64,000 nucleotides of DNA, from contig DBNK01000027.1 of assembly GCA_002298335.1 (NCBI GenBank), forward strand, positions 147,373 through 211,372, read 5' to 3'. Origin of the DNA: Thalassolituus sp. UBA674 (GTDB taxonomy: Bacteria; Pseudomonadota; Gammaproteobacteria; Pseudomonadales; Oceanobacteraceae). The notes beneath the pieces were generated by a model. That model made no database searches. It was not told where the DNA came from and saw nothing but the letters and a program-made list of their open reading frames with translations. Below, one piece after another: positions 17,537 to 25,655 of the stretch (positions are counted from its first letter, which is position 1; each line of letters begins with the position of its first letter). The position numbers and the translations under genes are program-made.

Positions 17537-18274
17537 TCAGGGCCAGTATTCAGCCATCGGTGCGATGGCATTGTGCAGGGTCATATCCATCTGAATCGGT
17601 GTGATGGAAACCCGGTTGTTTGCAATAGCATTGAAATCAGTGCCCGGACCATCGTCGGCAACGTCACCGGCGGCGGCGATCCAGTAACATTCCTTACCGC
17701 GCGGATTCACGGTTTTCACCGGAGAGTCCGCCAGATGACGGTGCCCGAGGCGGGTCACTTCAATCCCCTGAATCTGCTCATAAGGCACATCCGGAACGTT
17801 GATGCTGAGAATGCTGTGACGTGGCAGCGCCATGGTTTCGATCTGCGGCAGCATCTCCAGCAGAACCCGGCCTGCAGTGGCAAAATGGCGGTTACCGACC
17901 AGAGACACGGCAATGGGTGTTTTCTTCAGGAAGCGGCCCTCCATCGCGGCTGCGACGGTACCGGAATAAAGAACATCATCGCCCAGATTGGCTCCGGCAT
18001 TGATACCGGCGATCACGCGCTCACAACGGTCGCGGAAAAAGGTGTGCTGCCCCAGATGCACACAGTCCGTCGGTGTGCCGTCCAGACTGATAAAACCATT
18101 ATCCAGGGTGACGGGCTGCAGCGGGCGGTCGAGGGACAGGGAATTACTGGCGCCGCTGCGGTCGCGGTTGGGCGCGACGACGGCAATCTCATAACCTGCC
18201 TGCTGCAGGGTTTCCGCCAGCACCCGTAAACCCGGGGCGTGTACACCATCGTCGTTAGACAGCAGCAGGCTCAT
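17537..18274 (-). CDS. surE: 5'/3'-nucleotidase SurE
   Basis: 245 aa. Metal-dependent nucleotidase and exopolyphosphatase of stationary phase. The N-terminal metal site LLLSNDDGVHAPG is intact, with RDRSGASNSLSL and INAGANLGDDVLYSGTVAAA further on, all SurE signatures. Its first 20 bp overlap the end of truD, and the stop lies one base before the chosen pcm start, so the three are tightly coupled. Confidence 0.97.
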   Translation of the reverse strand: MSLLLSNDDGVHAPGLRVLAETLQQAGYEIAVVAPNRDRSGASNSLSLDRPLQPVTLDNGFISLDGTPTDCVHLGQHTFFRDRCERVIAGINAGANLGDDVLYSGTVAAAMEGRFLKKTPIAVSLVGNRHFATAGRVLLEMLPQIETMALPRHSILSINVPDVPYEQIQGIEVTRLGHRHLADSPVKTVNPRGKECYWIAAAGDVADDGPGTDFNAIANNRVSITPIQMDMTLHNAIAPMAEYWP

Positions 18275-19262
18275 TGCTTGTGTTCCTGTCGGGCTCCTGT
18301 GTCAGGAGAATTTCATTCAAGACCGATGTCGCATAATACCCGGCAGGCAGGGAAAATGTGAGCACTAATTGATCCGTTTCCGGCCATTGCCAGGTCAACT
18401 CATGCGGCAGTGCCACGAGTGCCCGGCGCTCCTGATTCAGACCGGCATGCTCAAGTCCGTGGCACAGTTCGGCATGGCGCTCTTCAATGGCCGTTTCAAG
18501 TGCCAGCGCCTGCTCTGTGGTACTGACACGCCCGCGCCCCCACAGGGGCCCGGTGCTGATGCCGGCGTCATCCAACAGGTCTCCGGGAAGTGTTTTACCC
18601 CACAGTCCCTGAGCGATACGTGCCGCCAGTACTTCATTAAAAATGAAGGAGCGCAGCGCCGACAGATAGAGGCCCTTTTTCTTCGGATTACGCACGCGTT
18701 TTTCGCGTGCCAGCATGGCCCGGCCCATCTCGATATTGCCACCGTCATGACCGAAGCGCTGGGCGCCGAAGTAATTGGGAACGCCGGTGTCACGCACTGC
18801 CGTCAGATTCGTCTCCACCGCTGCCCGGTCACCCTGAACATCACGCAGACAGATACGGAAATGGTTGCCGAGCAGATCCCCCGGGCGCAGCTTTTTCACA
18901 TGACGGCTCTGGCTGAGCACGCGGAATTCCGGATGTTCAAATCTGGTGAGATCCGGCGTTTCGCCCTTCGGCAGATAAATGCTGAACCACTGACGGGTGA
19001 TGGCGTGGCGGTCTTTCAGACCGGCATAGCCGACGTCTTTTTCGGTCACGCCCGCCGCCTCAGCAAGACACTGGGCAACATACGCGGTATTGGCGCCGTT
19101 CTTTTCCACCTCCAGCCAGATGTGCTCACCCTCACCCGAGGGCAGCTGCAGCGGCAGTTCGGTGACGCAGAAGTCAGCATTGAATTGTTTCAGCTGTGCC
19201 CGGGCACCGCTGGCGGGGTAGGCTTTCGGCCACTCAGGTAATGGGTAAGATGCTTCGCTCAT
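18255..19262 (-). CDS. truD: tRNA pseudouridine(13) synthase TruD
   Basis: 335 aa. Makes pseudouridine at position 13 of glutamate tRNA. The catalytic Asp lies in VGYAGLKDRHAITRQWFS (about residue 80). Other TruD features are FGAQRFGHDGGN and the insertion domain in the middle. It overlaps ispF by 4 bp (ATGA type) upstream and surE by 20 bp downstream. Confidence 0.96.
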   Translation of the reverse strand: MSEASYPLPEWPKAYPASGARAQLKQFNADFCVTELPLQLPSGEGEHIWLEVEKNGANTAYVAQCLAEAAGVTEKDVGYAGLKDRHAITRQWFSIYLPKGETPDLTRFEHPEFRVLSQSRHVKKLRPGDLLGNHFRICLRDVQGDRAAVETNLTAVRDTGVPNYFGAQRFGHDGGNIEMGRAMLAREKRVRNPKKKGLYLSALRSFIFNEVLAARIAQGLWGKTLPGDLLDDAGISTGPLWGRGRVSTTEQALALETAIEERHAELCHGLEHAGLNQERRALVALPHELTWQWPETDQLVLTFSLPAGYYATSVLNEILLTQEPDRNTSNEPAAV

Positions 19263-19741
19263 GTGTTGTCTGATGACACCAGCAGGGCCAGTGCGTGTAC
19301 AGCGATTCCTTCTTTGCGGCCAACATAGCCAAGTTTTTCGGTAGTGGTGGCTTTGACATTCACATCGTCGGTGCGCACCTGCAGATCGGCGGCGATGGCC
19401 GCACGCATGTCGTCAATATAGGGCGCCATTTTCGGCGACTGGGCAATGATAGTGACGTCCACATTCCCCACCCGGTAACCCTTGTCGGCAACCAGTCCGA
19501 GCACATGACGCAGCAGCATGCGGCTGTCAGCGCCGGACCATTCGTCGTCGGTATCCGGAAAGTGACGGCCAATGTCACCCAGAGCCGCTGCACCGAGCAG
19601 GGCATCCGCCAGTGCGTGCAGCGCCACATCGCCGTCAGAATGTGCTTTCAGGCCATGACTGTGCGGGATTTTCACACCGCCCATCATGATGGCATCACCT
19701 TGCTCAAACGCATGAACATCAAAGCCATGACCGATACGCAT
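19259..19741 (-). CDS. ispF: 2-C-methyl-D-erythritol 2,4-cyclodiphosphate synthase
   Basis: 160 aa, the standard length. MEP isoprenoid pathway. The zinc site is visible as GHGFDVHAF (Asp8, His10) and His42 in the HSDGDVALHAL region. IGRHFPDTD and the C-terminal TTTEKLGYVGRKEGIAVHA are family signatures. It stands 12 bp after ispD. Confidence 0.98.
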   Translation of the reverse strand: MRIGHGFDVHAFEQGDAIMMGGVKIPHSHGLKAHSDGDVALHALADALLGAAALGDIGRHFPDTDDEWSGADSRMLLRHVLGLVADKGYRVGNVDVTIIAQSPKMAPYIDDMRAAIAADLQVRTDDVNVKATTTEKLGYVGRKEGIAVHALALLVSSDNT

Positions 19742-19753
19742 AACGGGGTTTCC

Positions 19754-20452
19754 TCAGGGATTATTCAGAAAGAGTGAGGCCAGAAGCAGGTCTTCCGGAC
19801 GGGTGACCTTTATATTATCCGATCGGCCTTCCACCAGCACGGGGGTGCCACCGGAAAATTCAATCGCCGAAGCTTCGTCCGTCACCACAAAGCCCTGACT
19901 CAGTGCTTTTTCCAGCGCGGATTTCAGTTCAGCATAGCGGAACACCTGCGGCGTCAGCGCATGCCAGAGCTGCTCACGCTCAACCGTGTGATCAATCCGC
20001 ACGCGGCCATCCGCACCTCTGATACCGCGTTTCATGGTGTCCCGCGTCGGGCTGGCCAGCAGCGCTCCGCTGTCTCCCAGTGAAGCCAGCAGTGCGTCAA
20101 TATCGGCATGGCGCAGACAGGGCCGCGCCACATCATGCACCACGACCCAGTCATCGGCCGCGGCCTTGCCTTCCAGCTGTTGCAGGCCGTTGAGCACCGA
20201 ATCGCAGCGCTCTTTACCGCCCGGAGCCCGCACGATGCGGGAATCGTCGGCGAAGAGGCTGGCAGACCAGTAAGGATCGTCGTCAGAAAGCACAAGCACG
20301 GCTGAATTAAACAGGGGATAACTGAGAATGACGCTGAGGGTATGGTCGATCAGCATCCGGCCATTAAGCTCAAGATACTGCTTGGGACGGTCGCTGCCCA
20401 TGCGCTTGCCAACACCAGCGGCTGGCAGCAGTGGCCAGTAGCGGTTACTCAT
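19754..20452 (-). CDS. ispD: 2-C-methyl-D-erythritol 4-phosphate cytidylyltransferase
   Basis: MEP pathway enzyme that joins CTP to methylerythritol phosphate. The nucleotide-binding loop LLPAAGVGKRMGSDRPKQYL is at the N-terminus; VVHDVARPC and VEGRSDNIKVTRPEDL follow. Start set at ATG 20452 (MSNRYWPLLPAAG), which shares the 8 bases ATGAGTAA with the ftsB stop. The longer frame to 20467 adds five residues inside ftsB. Separate from but next to ispF, not fused. Confidence 0.97.
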   Translation of the reverse strand: MSNRYWPLLPAAGVGKRMGSDRPKQYLELNGRMLIDHTLSVILSYPLFNSAVLVLSDDDPYWSASLFADDSRIVRAPGGKERCDSVLNGLQQLEGKAAADDWVVVHDVARPCLRHADIDALLASLGDSGALLASPTRDTMKRGIRGADGRVRIDHTVEREQLWHALTPQVFRYAELKSALEKALSQGFVVTDEASAIEFSGGTPVLVEGRSDNIKVTRPEDLLLASLFLNNP

Positions 20453-20741
20453 TTTCAGGTTCAGCAAACAGAATAAAGGTTTCGCCGTCTTTCACGAGGC
20501 CAAGGTTTTCACGGGCGGTTTCTTCGAGCAGGGCATCACCGTTACGCAGGTCTTTGACATCACTCATCAGCACCTCGTTGTGACCTTCCTGCGCGGCATT
20601 GTCTTCATTCAGCTGATGGATCTGACGCTCCAGCGAACGACTGGCCAGCACGCCGCTGTCATCAAACCAGAGACGGTACTGCAGGATCACCAGCAGAACC
20701 AGCGCCAGCACGGTCCAGAGATACCGGAGGTTGATCACCAT
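20445..20741 (-). CDS. ftsB: Cell division protein FtsB
   Basis: 98 aa. One N-terminal transmembrane helix (about 7-22) followed by a coiled coil (SLERQIHQLNEDNAAQEGHN, then a Leu-rich repeat) and the motif ARENLGLVKDGETFI typical of FtsB/DivIC. Part of the FtsQLB complex at the septum. It opens the ispD-ispF-truD-surE-pcm run. In many relatives eno lies directly upstream; here about 8.2 kb separates them. Confidence 0.95.
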   Translation of the reverse strand: MVINLRYLWTVLALVLLVILQYRLWFDDSGVLASRSLERQIHQLNEDNAAQEGHNEVLMSDVKDLRNGDALLEETARENLGLVKDGETFILFAEPENE

Positions 20742-20851
20742 AAAAGCGTCCGCTTACTCATATTGAAAAGGCTGGGCCTAGTGTAAACCAGGCGGTCAGC
20801 AGGACCAACCGGGGCAGACTCCGGCGGACCATCTCAGAGAAACGGAAAGAC

Positions 20852-23074
20852 TCAGAAGGACTGAGTCTGTTCTGTACGCTCCCACATTTTCAGATACTGT
20901 TCGGCTGAATTCATGAAGGACTCATAAACATAGGGCTTGCCTGCGGCCAGTGCTTCCTGACGCAGCAGAGCGACGTGATCGGCGAGCATGCCGTACTGGG
21001 CAACCCCGTCGCTGGCCAGATCAAACTGGCGGCCGTTGCTCTCACCCTGACGGTCAAACTGAATGCCGAATTCATTCACGAAGGGATAACCAGGATTTTT
21101 GCCATTCGGTCTGGCCTGTGTTGCCAGCCCGGACATATCCGCCCCGAAACCAACACCGGGAATATCCTGCGGCTGCAGCGTGGTGAGCATCGCCAGCAAC
21201 TGCGTCCGGGTAAGTGCAGGATACAGCGCCTGCAGATGCGCCAGCATGTACTGCTCGATCAGCGGGATCAGGGTGTCACTGTCTTTGTTCAGGGGCGACA
21301 TGTAACCACCGGACCGGGCAATGCGCAGGAAAGCCTCATGGAACGGGTCGTCTGAGGTGTCTGTATCCAGCGGGCCGTCTTTGCCTTTCATCATCCAGTT
21401 GTGAGTGCTCACCACGCCGCTGTAGTGGCGTGACTCGACAATATCCATGATGGTGACTGCGGCGCGCACGCTGATGTGATCCAGATCGATGATCATTTTC
21501 TTGTCGATCATACGGTTAACCAGATACGCCCCGAGCGCGGTCAGGCCTTTGCGGTTGCACTGTTCGATGCCTTCCGGGTACTCAGGGCCGAGATCATTGA
21601 TGAAGTCGCCGATCACACCGTCCGGCAGCTCTGGCAGGGCGGGAATACCGGAATCGTACTCAAACCCACGGACATAGGCGCCGTCGTAATCGGCAACATG
21701 ATCGTCACAGTTTTCGGTTTCGACGTAATGTCCGGTGGAGATCCGCTGCCCGAGATGCACCAGTTCATCTTCACTGTTGCGGGTGTTGGCGCCGCCGAAA
21801 TGGTTATCGAATTTATGCACCGGGTACATCACCCGCACACCGGCGTCGTACAGGGCATCCAGATTTTCATCCACCTGCTGTTCGTCACAGCTGTCTTTCT
21901 CACCACAGTCCAGAACTTCTGAGGCTTCTACGCCATACAGCAGGGCCAGCTTACCCGCGGCAATGGCCTCACGGGCTTCCGCCGGGGTGGTGACTCTGGC
22001 AAGAAAGCCTTCTCCCGGACCACCGTACTGGGCATCCACGTAATCAATCAGTGAATTCACGGTATCTATCTGATGGAAGACGCTGTCCATGGTGTCACAG
22101 CTGCCGATCTCTTCACCCCAGCTGGCCGGGTTTACTTTGGTCTGCACCTCACACAGCACCTGATTCTCCACCATGTAAACCACCATCATGCGCAGCCCGG
22201 ACAGGTGCGCCCGCTCGAGCCATTTGTAGTAGTAGGTGGAGTGACCCAGGGAGCTGTAGGCAGGCCAGTCGGTAAAGGCCGGCCAGCCGCTGGTGTCGTG
22301 GGGTTTGCCGCCGCCACCGATAATGTCCAGGCGGCCGTTAGGGCCGTGTTCCTGATCACAGGCATCGAGCGCATGAGCCACGCCATAACGGTGAAAGCTG
22401 TCACCGGGAATGGCACCGGCAAGAAACTCACTGGAACCCAAGTGACTGTGGGCATCAACATAGCCGCGCACCGGCTCACTGGCGTCACCGGTCAGCATGG
22501 AGAACATGTACGACGAATCTTCCGCGTACTGAGGCAGTCCGGCAGGTTGTGCCGACAGGGTCATTTCCGGGTAATCCGTACAGTCACTCTGAGGCTCAAG
22601 CACAAAGTCGGTAACGGTGGTTACACGGGCGCTGCCGGAGGGTGAGTAGGAATGACGCAGCAGCGTCCCTGTACCGGCATTACGCAGCGAATACAGCCCC
22701 GCTTCTTCACTCAGCAACCACTCAGCCGCCGGGCCGGGTTCAGCCTCCGCAGACTGGCGGAAAGGAGCTGATTTACTCAGGTAATCACCCTGCTGGTCAG
22801 TCAGCAGGAAGACTCCCTGCTCTGCCGGTTTGAAAAAGAAGTGTCCGGCGTCATCCACATCGGATGTGCCGAAGTGATAGTTATGCCGGGTGGTGCGGCT
22901 GTTCAGGGAAAGGTACTTGCCGCTCTGCGGTGACTGAATGGCATAACAGCCCTGCGCCAGCTGAGACACAGAGTCTGCCTGCACCTGTGAAGGCAGCAGA
23001 CAGGACGCAGAAAGCGTCAGACAGGCTGCAGCTGGCAACCGCAGGTTCAACCGGAGTTTATTGGTGTTCAGCAT
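20852..23074 (-). CDS. Secreted M19-like metal-dependent hydrolase with N-terminal beta-repeat domain
   Basis: 740 aa. Signal peptide ending near VQA-DS (about 33). Residues 37-170 form a repeat-type beta domain (GCYAIQS, GHFFFKPAEQGVFLLTD, YSLRNAGTGTLLRHS) that recurs in the next gene. The rest looks like an amidohydrolase or membrane-dipeptidase barrel: VDAHSHL (metal pair), GVEASE (possible bridging Glu), PVHKFDNHFGG, DLDHISVRA, VVSTHNW and GFGADMSG fall in the order of M19 motifs but are divergent. The substrate is unknown. It contains several cysteines, consistent with export. It begins the accessory stretch upstream of ftsB. Confidence 0.72.
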   Translation of the reverse strand: MLNTNKLRLNLRLPAAACLTLSASCLLPSQVQADSVSQLAQGCYAIQSPQSGKYLSLNSRTTRHNYHFGTSDVDDAGHFFFKPAEQGVFLLTDQQGDYLSKSAPFRQSAEAEPGPAAEWLLSEEAGLYSLRNAGTGTLLRHSYSPSGSARVTTVTDFVLEPQSDCTDYPEMTLSAQPAGLPQYAEDSSYMFSMLTGDASEPVRGYVDAHSHLGSSEFLAGAIPGDSFHRYGVAHALDACDQEHGPNGRLDIIGGGGKPHDTSGWPAFTDWPAYSSLGHSTYYYKWLERAHLSGLRMMVVYMVENQVLCEVQTKVNPASWGEEIGSCDTMDSVFHQIDTVNSLIDYVDAQYGGPGEGFLARVTTPAEAREAIAAGKLALLYGVEASEVLDCGEKDSCDEQQVDENLDALYDAGVRVMYPVHKFDNHFGGANTRNSEDELVHLGQRISTGHYVETENCDDHVADYDGAYVRGFEYDSGIPALPELPDGVIGDFINDLGPEYPEGIEQCNRKGLTALGAYLVNRMIDKKMIIDLDHISVRAAVTIMDIVESRHYSGVVSTHNWMMKGKDGPLDTDTSDDPFHEAFLRIARSGGYMSPLNKDSDTLIPLIEQYMLAHLQALYPALTRTQLLAMLTTLQPQDIPGVGFGADMSGLATQARPNGKNPGYPFVNEFGIQFDRQGESNGRQFDLASDGVAQYGMLADHVALLRQEALAAGKPYVYESFMNSAEQYLKMWERTEQTQSF

Positions 23075-23176
23075 GTCCCGTACCTGATCTGATTAATGGC
23101 ACAGACGATAGGGGCATGAAAGCAGGGAAGCAATAGCCGGAACGTGCCTCTGGCGCGGTCCGGCTGCCTGTTTATG

Positions 23177-23692
23177 TCATTCCGTACAGTCGTCCTGAGG
23201 AATCAGGGAAAATCCGGATTCATAGATCACCGTCTTTTCTCTCAGCTCCTCACCTTCGCGGAAGGTATGACGCAGCAACGCATGAGTCGCACGGTTACGG
23301 AGCTCATAGCCACCGGTCTTTTTTTCCACTTCCCACAAGGCTTTGTCAGAGGGTTCTTTCAACGCTATTTCCAGAAACGGAACATGACTGCCCAGCAGAG
23401 CGCCATCCCGGTCTGTCAGCTGAAAGACACCGGCTTGTGTCATGGTGAAGCGGAAGTGTCCGGCTTTCTGCGGATCCGCTTCGTGGAAGGCATAACGTTC
23501 CTGCAGCGGCAGATCGCGGCTGGCAAGATACAGACCTGCCTGCTGAGCCTGCAGCGCATAGCAACCGCCATTGAGCTGTTCAACCGCCACATCCACCGGC
23601 CCCTGAGAGCAGGCGGCCAGCCCCGCCGCCGCACTCAGCATAAGAACCTTTAACACGATCCCGCCGCGGCGGACCTGAGCATACGTCTTCAC
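23177..23692 (-). CDS. Lipoprotein consisting of the same beta domain as the M19-like protein
   Basis: Start set at GTG 23692, which has AAGGAG six bases upstream; the longer ATG frame to 23722 runs through that site. About 171 aa: signal peptide with lipobox LAAC, then a single domain matching residues 37-170 of the neighbouring hydrolase. Aligned blocks are GCYALQA/GCYAIQS, AGHFRFTMTQAGVFQLTD/AGHFFFKPAEQGVFLLTD, ELRNRATHALLRHT/SLRNAGTGTLLRHS and a final DDCTE/SDCTDYPE. Probably outer-membrane anchored. Upstream of the hydrolase on the same strand with a gap of about 100 bp. Function unknown. Confidence 0.75.
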   Translation of the reverse strand: MKTYAQVRRGGIVLKVLMLSAAAGLAACSQGPVDVAVEQLNGGCYALQAQQAGLYLASRDLPLQERYAFHEADPQKAGHFRFTMTQAGVFQLTDRDGALLGSHVPFLEIALKEPSDKALWEVEKKTGGYELRNRATHALLRHTFREGEELREKTVIYESGFSLIPQDDCTE

Positions 23693-23777
23693 ATCGGACT
23701 CCTTAACCCTGACAGACTGCACACCCGTGCGAGCATACGCCCTCCGGATCGCAAACGCGGGATGTTTTTACACGGTT

Positions 23778-24269
23778 TTACTCTGCAGCGGCCAGTGGTG
23801 CCTGCTGCCGGGCTTCCTCACGCAGCTTCTGACGTACCGCCATCAGCATTTTGCCGAAGTTATTCATACCGCGCATATCGCGGCCACTGCCCCAGAAGTA
23901 GTCGTACATGCTCAGTTCAGCGATCGTGATATCACCACTGTCGAGCAGCAACTGAGCTATCGCCGGATAGCTGCGGCACTTGATGTAAGTGCCGCGGGTC
24001 ATGACCACAATACTGGTCTTTTTCCAGTCCTTGCGGCGCTGGTGCCGTCGGCTTTTCCCCAGCTTAACCGCAGCGGCGGGATCCGCGGCCTGGCGGATTT
24101 CCTCGCGGTACTCCGGGTCGTCAAACTTCATGGCCTGATAGTAATGCTCCACCGACGGCCACTCGCAGCCGTCCAGCGTAAACGGGGCACTGGCGTAGGC
24201 AGAAAGCAGGTGGTCAGGATCTTTGCGGGAAAGGGTGAAGAGTTCAACTTTCGGGTGTTCGAAAAGCAT
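23778..24269 (-). CDS. NADAR family (YbiA-like) protein
   Basis: 163 aa. Family signatures are APFTLDGCEWPSVEHYYQAMKF at the N-terminal side and YFWGSGRDMRGMNNFGKMLM near the end. YbiA-type NADAR proteins are N-glycosidases that remove damaged riboflavin-pathway intermediates; other members process ADP-ribose. This copy lacks other domains, and nothing nearby points to a specific substrate. Not obviously part of an operon. Confidence 0.85.
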   Translation of the reverse strand: MLFEHPKVELFTLSRKDPDHLLSAYASAPFTLDGCEWPSVEHYYQAMKFDDPEYREEIRQAADPAAAVKLGKSRRHQRRKDWKKTSIVVMTRGTYIKCRSYPAIAQLLLDSGDITIAELSMYDYFWGSGRDMRGMNNFGKMLMAVRQKLREEARQQAPLAAAE

Positions 24270-24432
24270 GATGCGTCGCCGTCAGAGAGAAGAACTAAGC
24301 TTAGCCGCTGGTAACCGGCAGGTGAAGAGAAAAACGGTTCAGCATAAAACACTGGCATGAGCAGGCACCCTGCCAGAGCTAAGCTATAGTTATTAAACAA
24401 GACCTAACCCAATATTCCCCTGAGTTAACAGA

Positions 24433-25650
24433 ATGCACCAGGACAAAGAGCCCGGCTGGCAGCTGCCACTGATCAACCGGCCCATTTCCAACCCGATGGA
24501 CTGGCAGCCGATTGACCGGCTGATCCTGCTCGCATGCCTTGTCCTGTTTGCACCGGTAGGCTTCGGTTCAGTGCTGCTGGTGACCAACTATCAGGCGCCA
24601 CAGTACCTCAATCAGTCCCTTGTCCCCATACTTCTCTGGGCCTATGGACTGCATGCGATTCTGCTGCTGACCATGATTTTTGCTGCCTTTCAGCGCCGTG
24701 CGCACGACAATCACTGGCCCCTGTTTGAGAACATCATCATCGGCGGCTATCTGGTGGTGGTCATCATCAGCTCATACCTCACCGGAGCACATTTCAGCGA
24801 AGGCCTGCTGTTGATCTTTCTCGGTGTGAACATCACAGGAGTGCTCGCCAATGTGAATAAAATCCGTAAATGCTACTGGGTAGTGGTACCCGTTATGCTG
24901 GTCATGATGGCCGCGGATTTTATGCACAGTGTGCCCTACGCCATTCTGCTGGAGAAGTCCCCTTTTGAGCCGACAGGTCGCCCCCTGATCGGCTGGATGA
25001 TTCTGCGTGCGATTATTGTGCTGATTCTGGCAGCGCTGATTTATCTCTGTATTCTGGCGATGAAGCGCTGGACAGAGAGGGAGTCCATTTACCTGGAAAT
25101 GTCCGCGATTGACGGCCTGACCCGACTGACCAACCGCAACTCCTTTATTCACCGGGGTCAACAGGAACTGGTGCGCGCGCGCCGGCAGGTCACCTCCTTC
25201 GGCTCATCACTGGCGTGCATCATGATCGACCTTGATCACTTCAAAGAAATCAACGACACCTGGGGCCATCATGCCGGTGACGAAGTACTGATTGTCACCT
25301 CGAAAATCATGATGGATAACGCACGCCAGAATGATGAAGTGGGGCGTTACGGCGGCGAAGAGTTTGCCATCCTGCTGCCGGGCACTAACCTGCGCATTGC
25401 AGAACAGATTGCCGAACGCCTGCGCCGCAAGATCAGCGAAACCCGTGTTGAAGTTGATGGACATGTCATTGAAGTGACAGCCAGTTTTGGCGTAGCCAGC
25501 TTCCCGGGGGATGGCATAGAGAGCATGTCAGACCTGCTCAAAGCAGCTGACAAAGCGCTTTATCAGGCAAAAGATAAGGGGCGTAATACCGTGGTGTGCG
25601 CTGGCGAGGCGGATGATCCACAGCCAACGCCCCCCCGGGATCGGCAGTGA
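24433..25650 (+). CDS. Diguanylate cyclase with six-helix membrane sensor
   Basis: 405 aa. Six hydrophobic segments (about 35-205) form an N-terminal membrane sensor, followed by a complete GGDEF domain. The active site reads RYGGEEFAILLPG. An RxxD product-inhibition site (RQND) lies five residues before GGEEF, as in feedback-regulated cyclases. DLDHFKEINDTWGHHAGDEVL supplies metal- and substrate-binding residues. The enzyme should make cyclic-di-GMP. The 3' end converges on the PAS-repeat gene with only 5 bp between stops. Confidence 0.9.
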   Translation: MHQDKEPGWQLPLINRPISNPMDWQPIDRLILLACLVLFAPVGFGSVLLVTNYQAPQYLNQSLVPILLWAYGLHAILLLTMIFAAFQRRAHDNHWPLFENIIIGGYLVVVIISSYLTGAHFSEGLLLIFLGVNITGVLANVNKIRKCYWVVVPVMLVMMAADFMHSVPYAILLEKSPFEPTGRPLIGWMILRAIIVLILAALIYLCILAMKRWTERESIYLEMSAIDGLTRLTNRNSFIHRGQQELVRARRQVTSFGSSLACIMIDLDHFKEINDTWGHHAGDEVLIVTSKIMMDNARQNDEVGRYGGEEFAILLPGTNLRIAEQIAERLRRKISETRVEVDGHVIEVTASFGVASFPGDGIESMSDLLKAADKALYQAKDKGRNTVVCAGEADDPQPTPPRDRQ

Positions 25651-25655
25651 AATGC

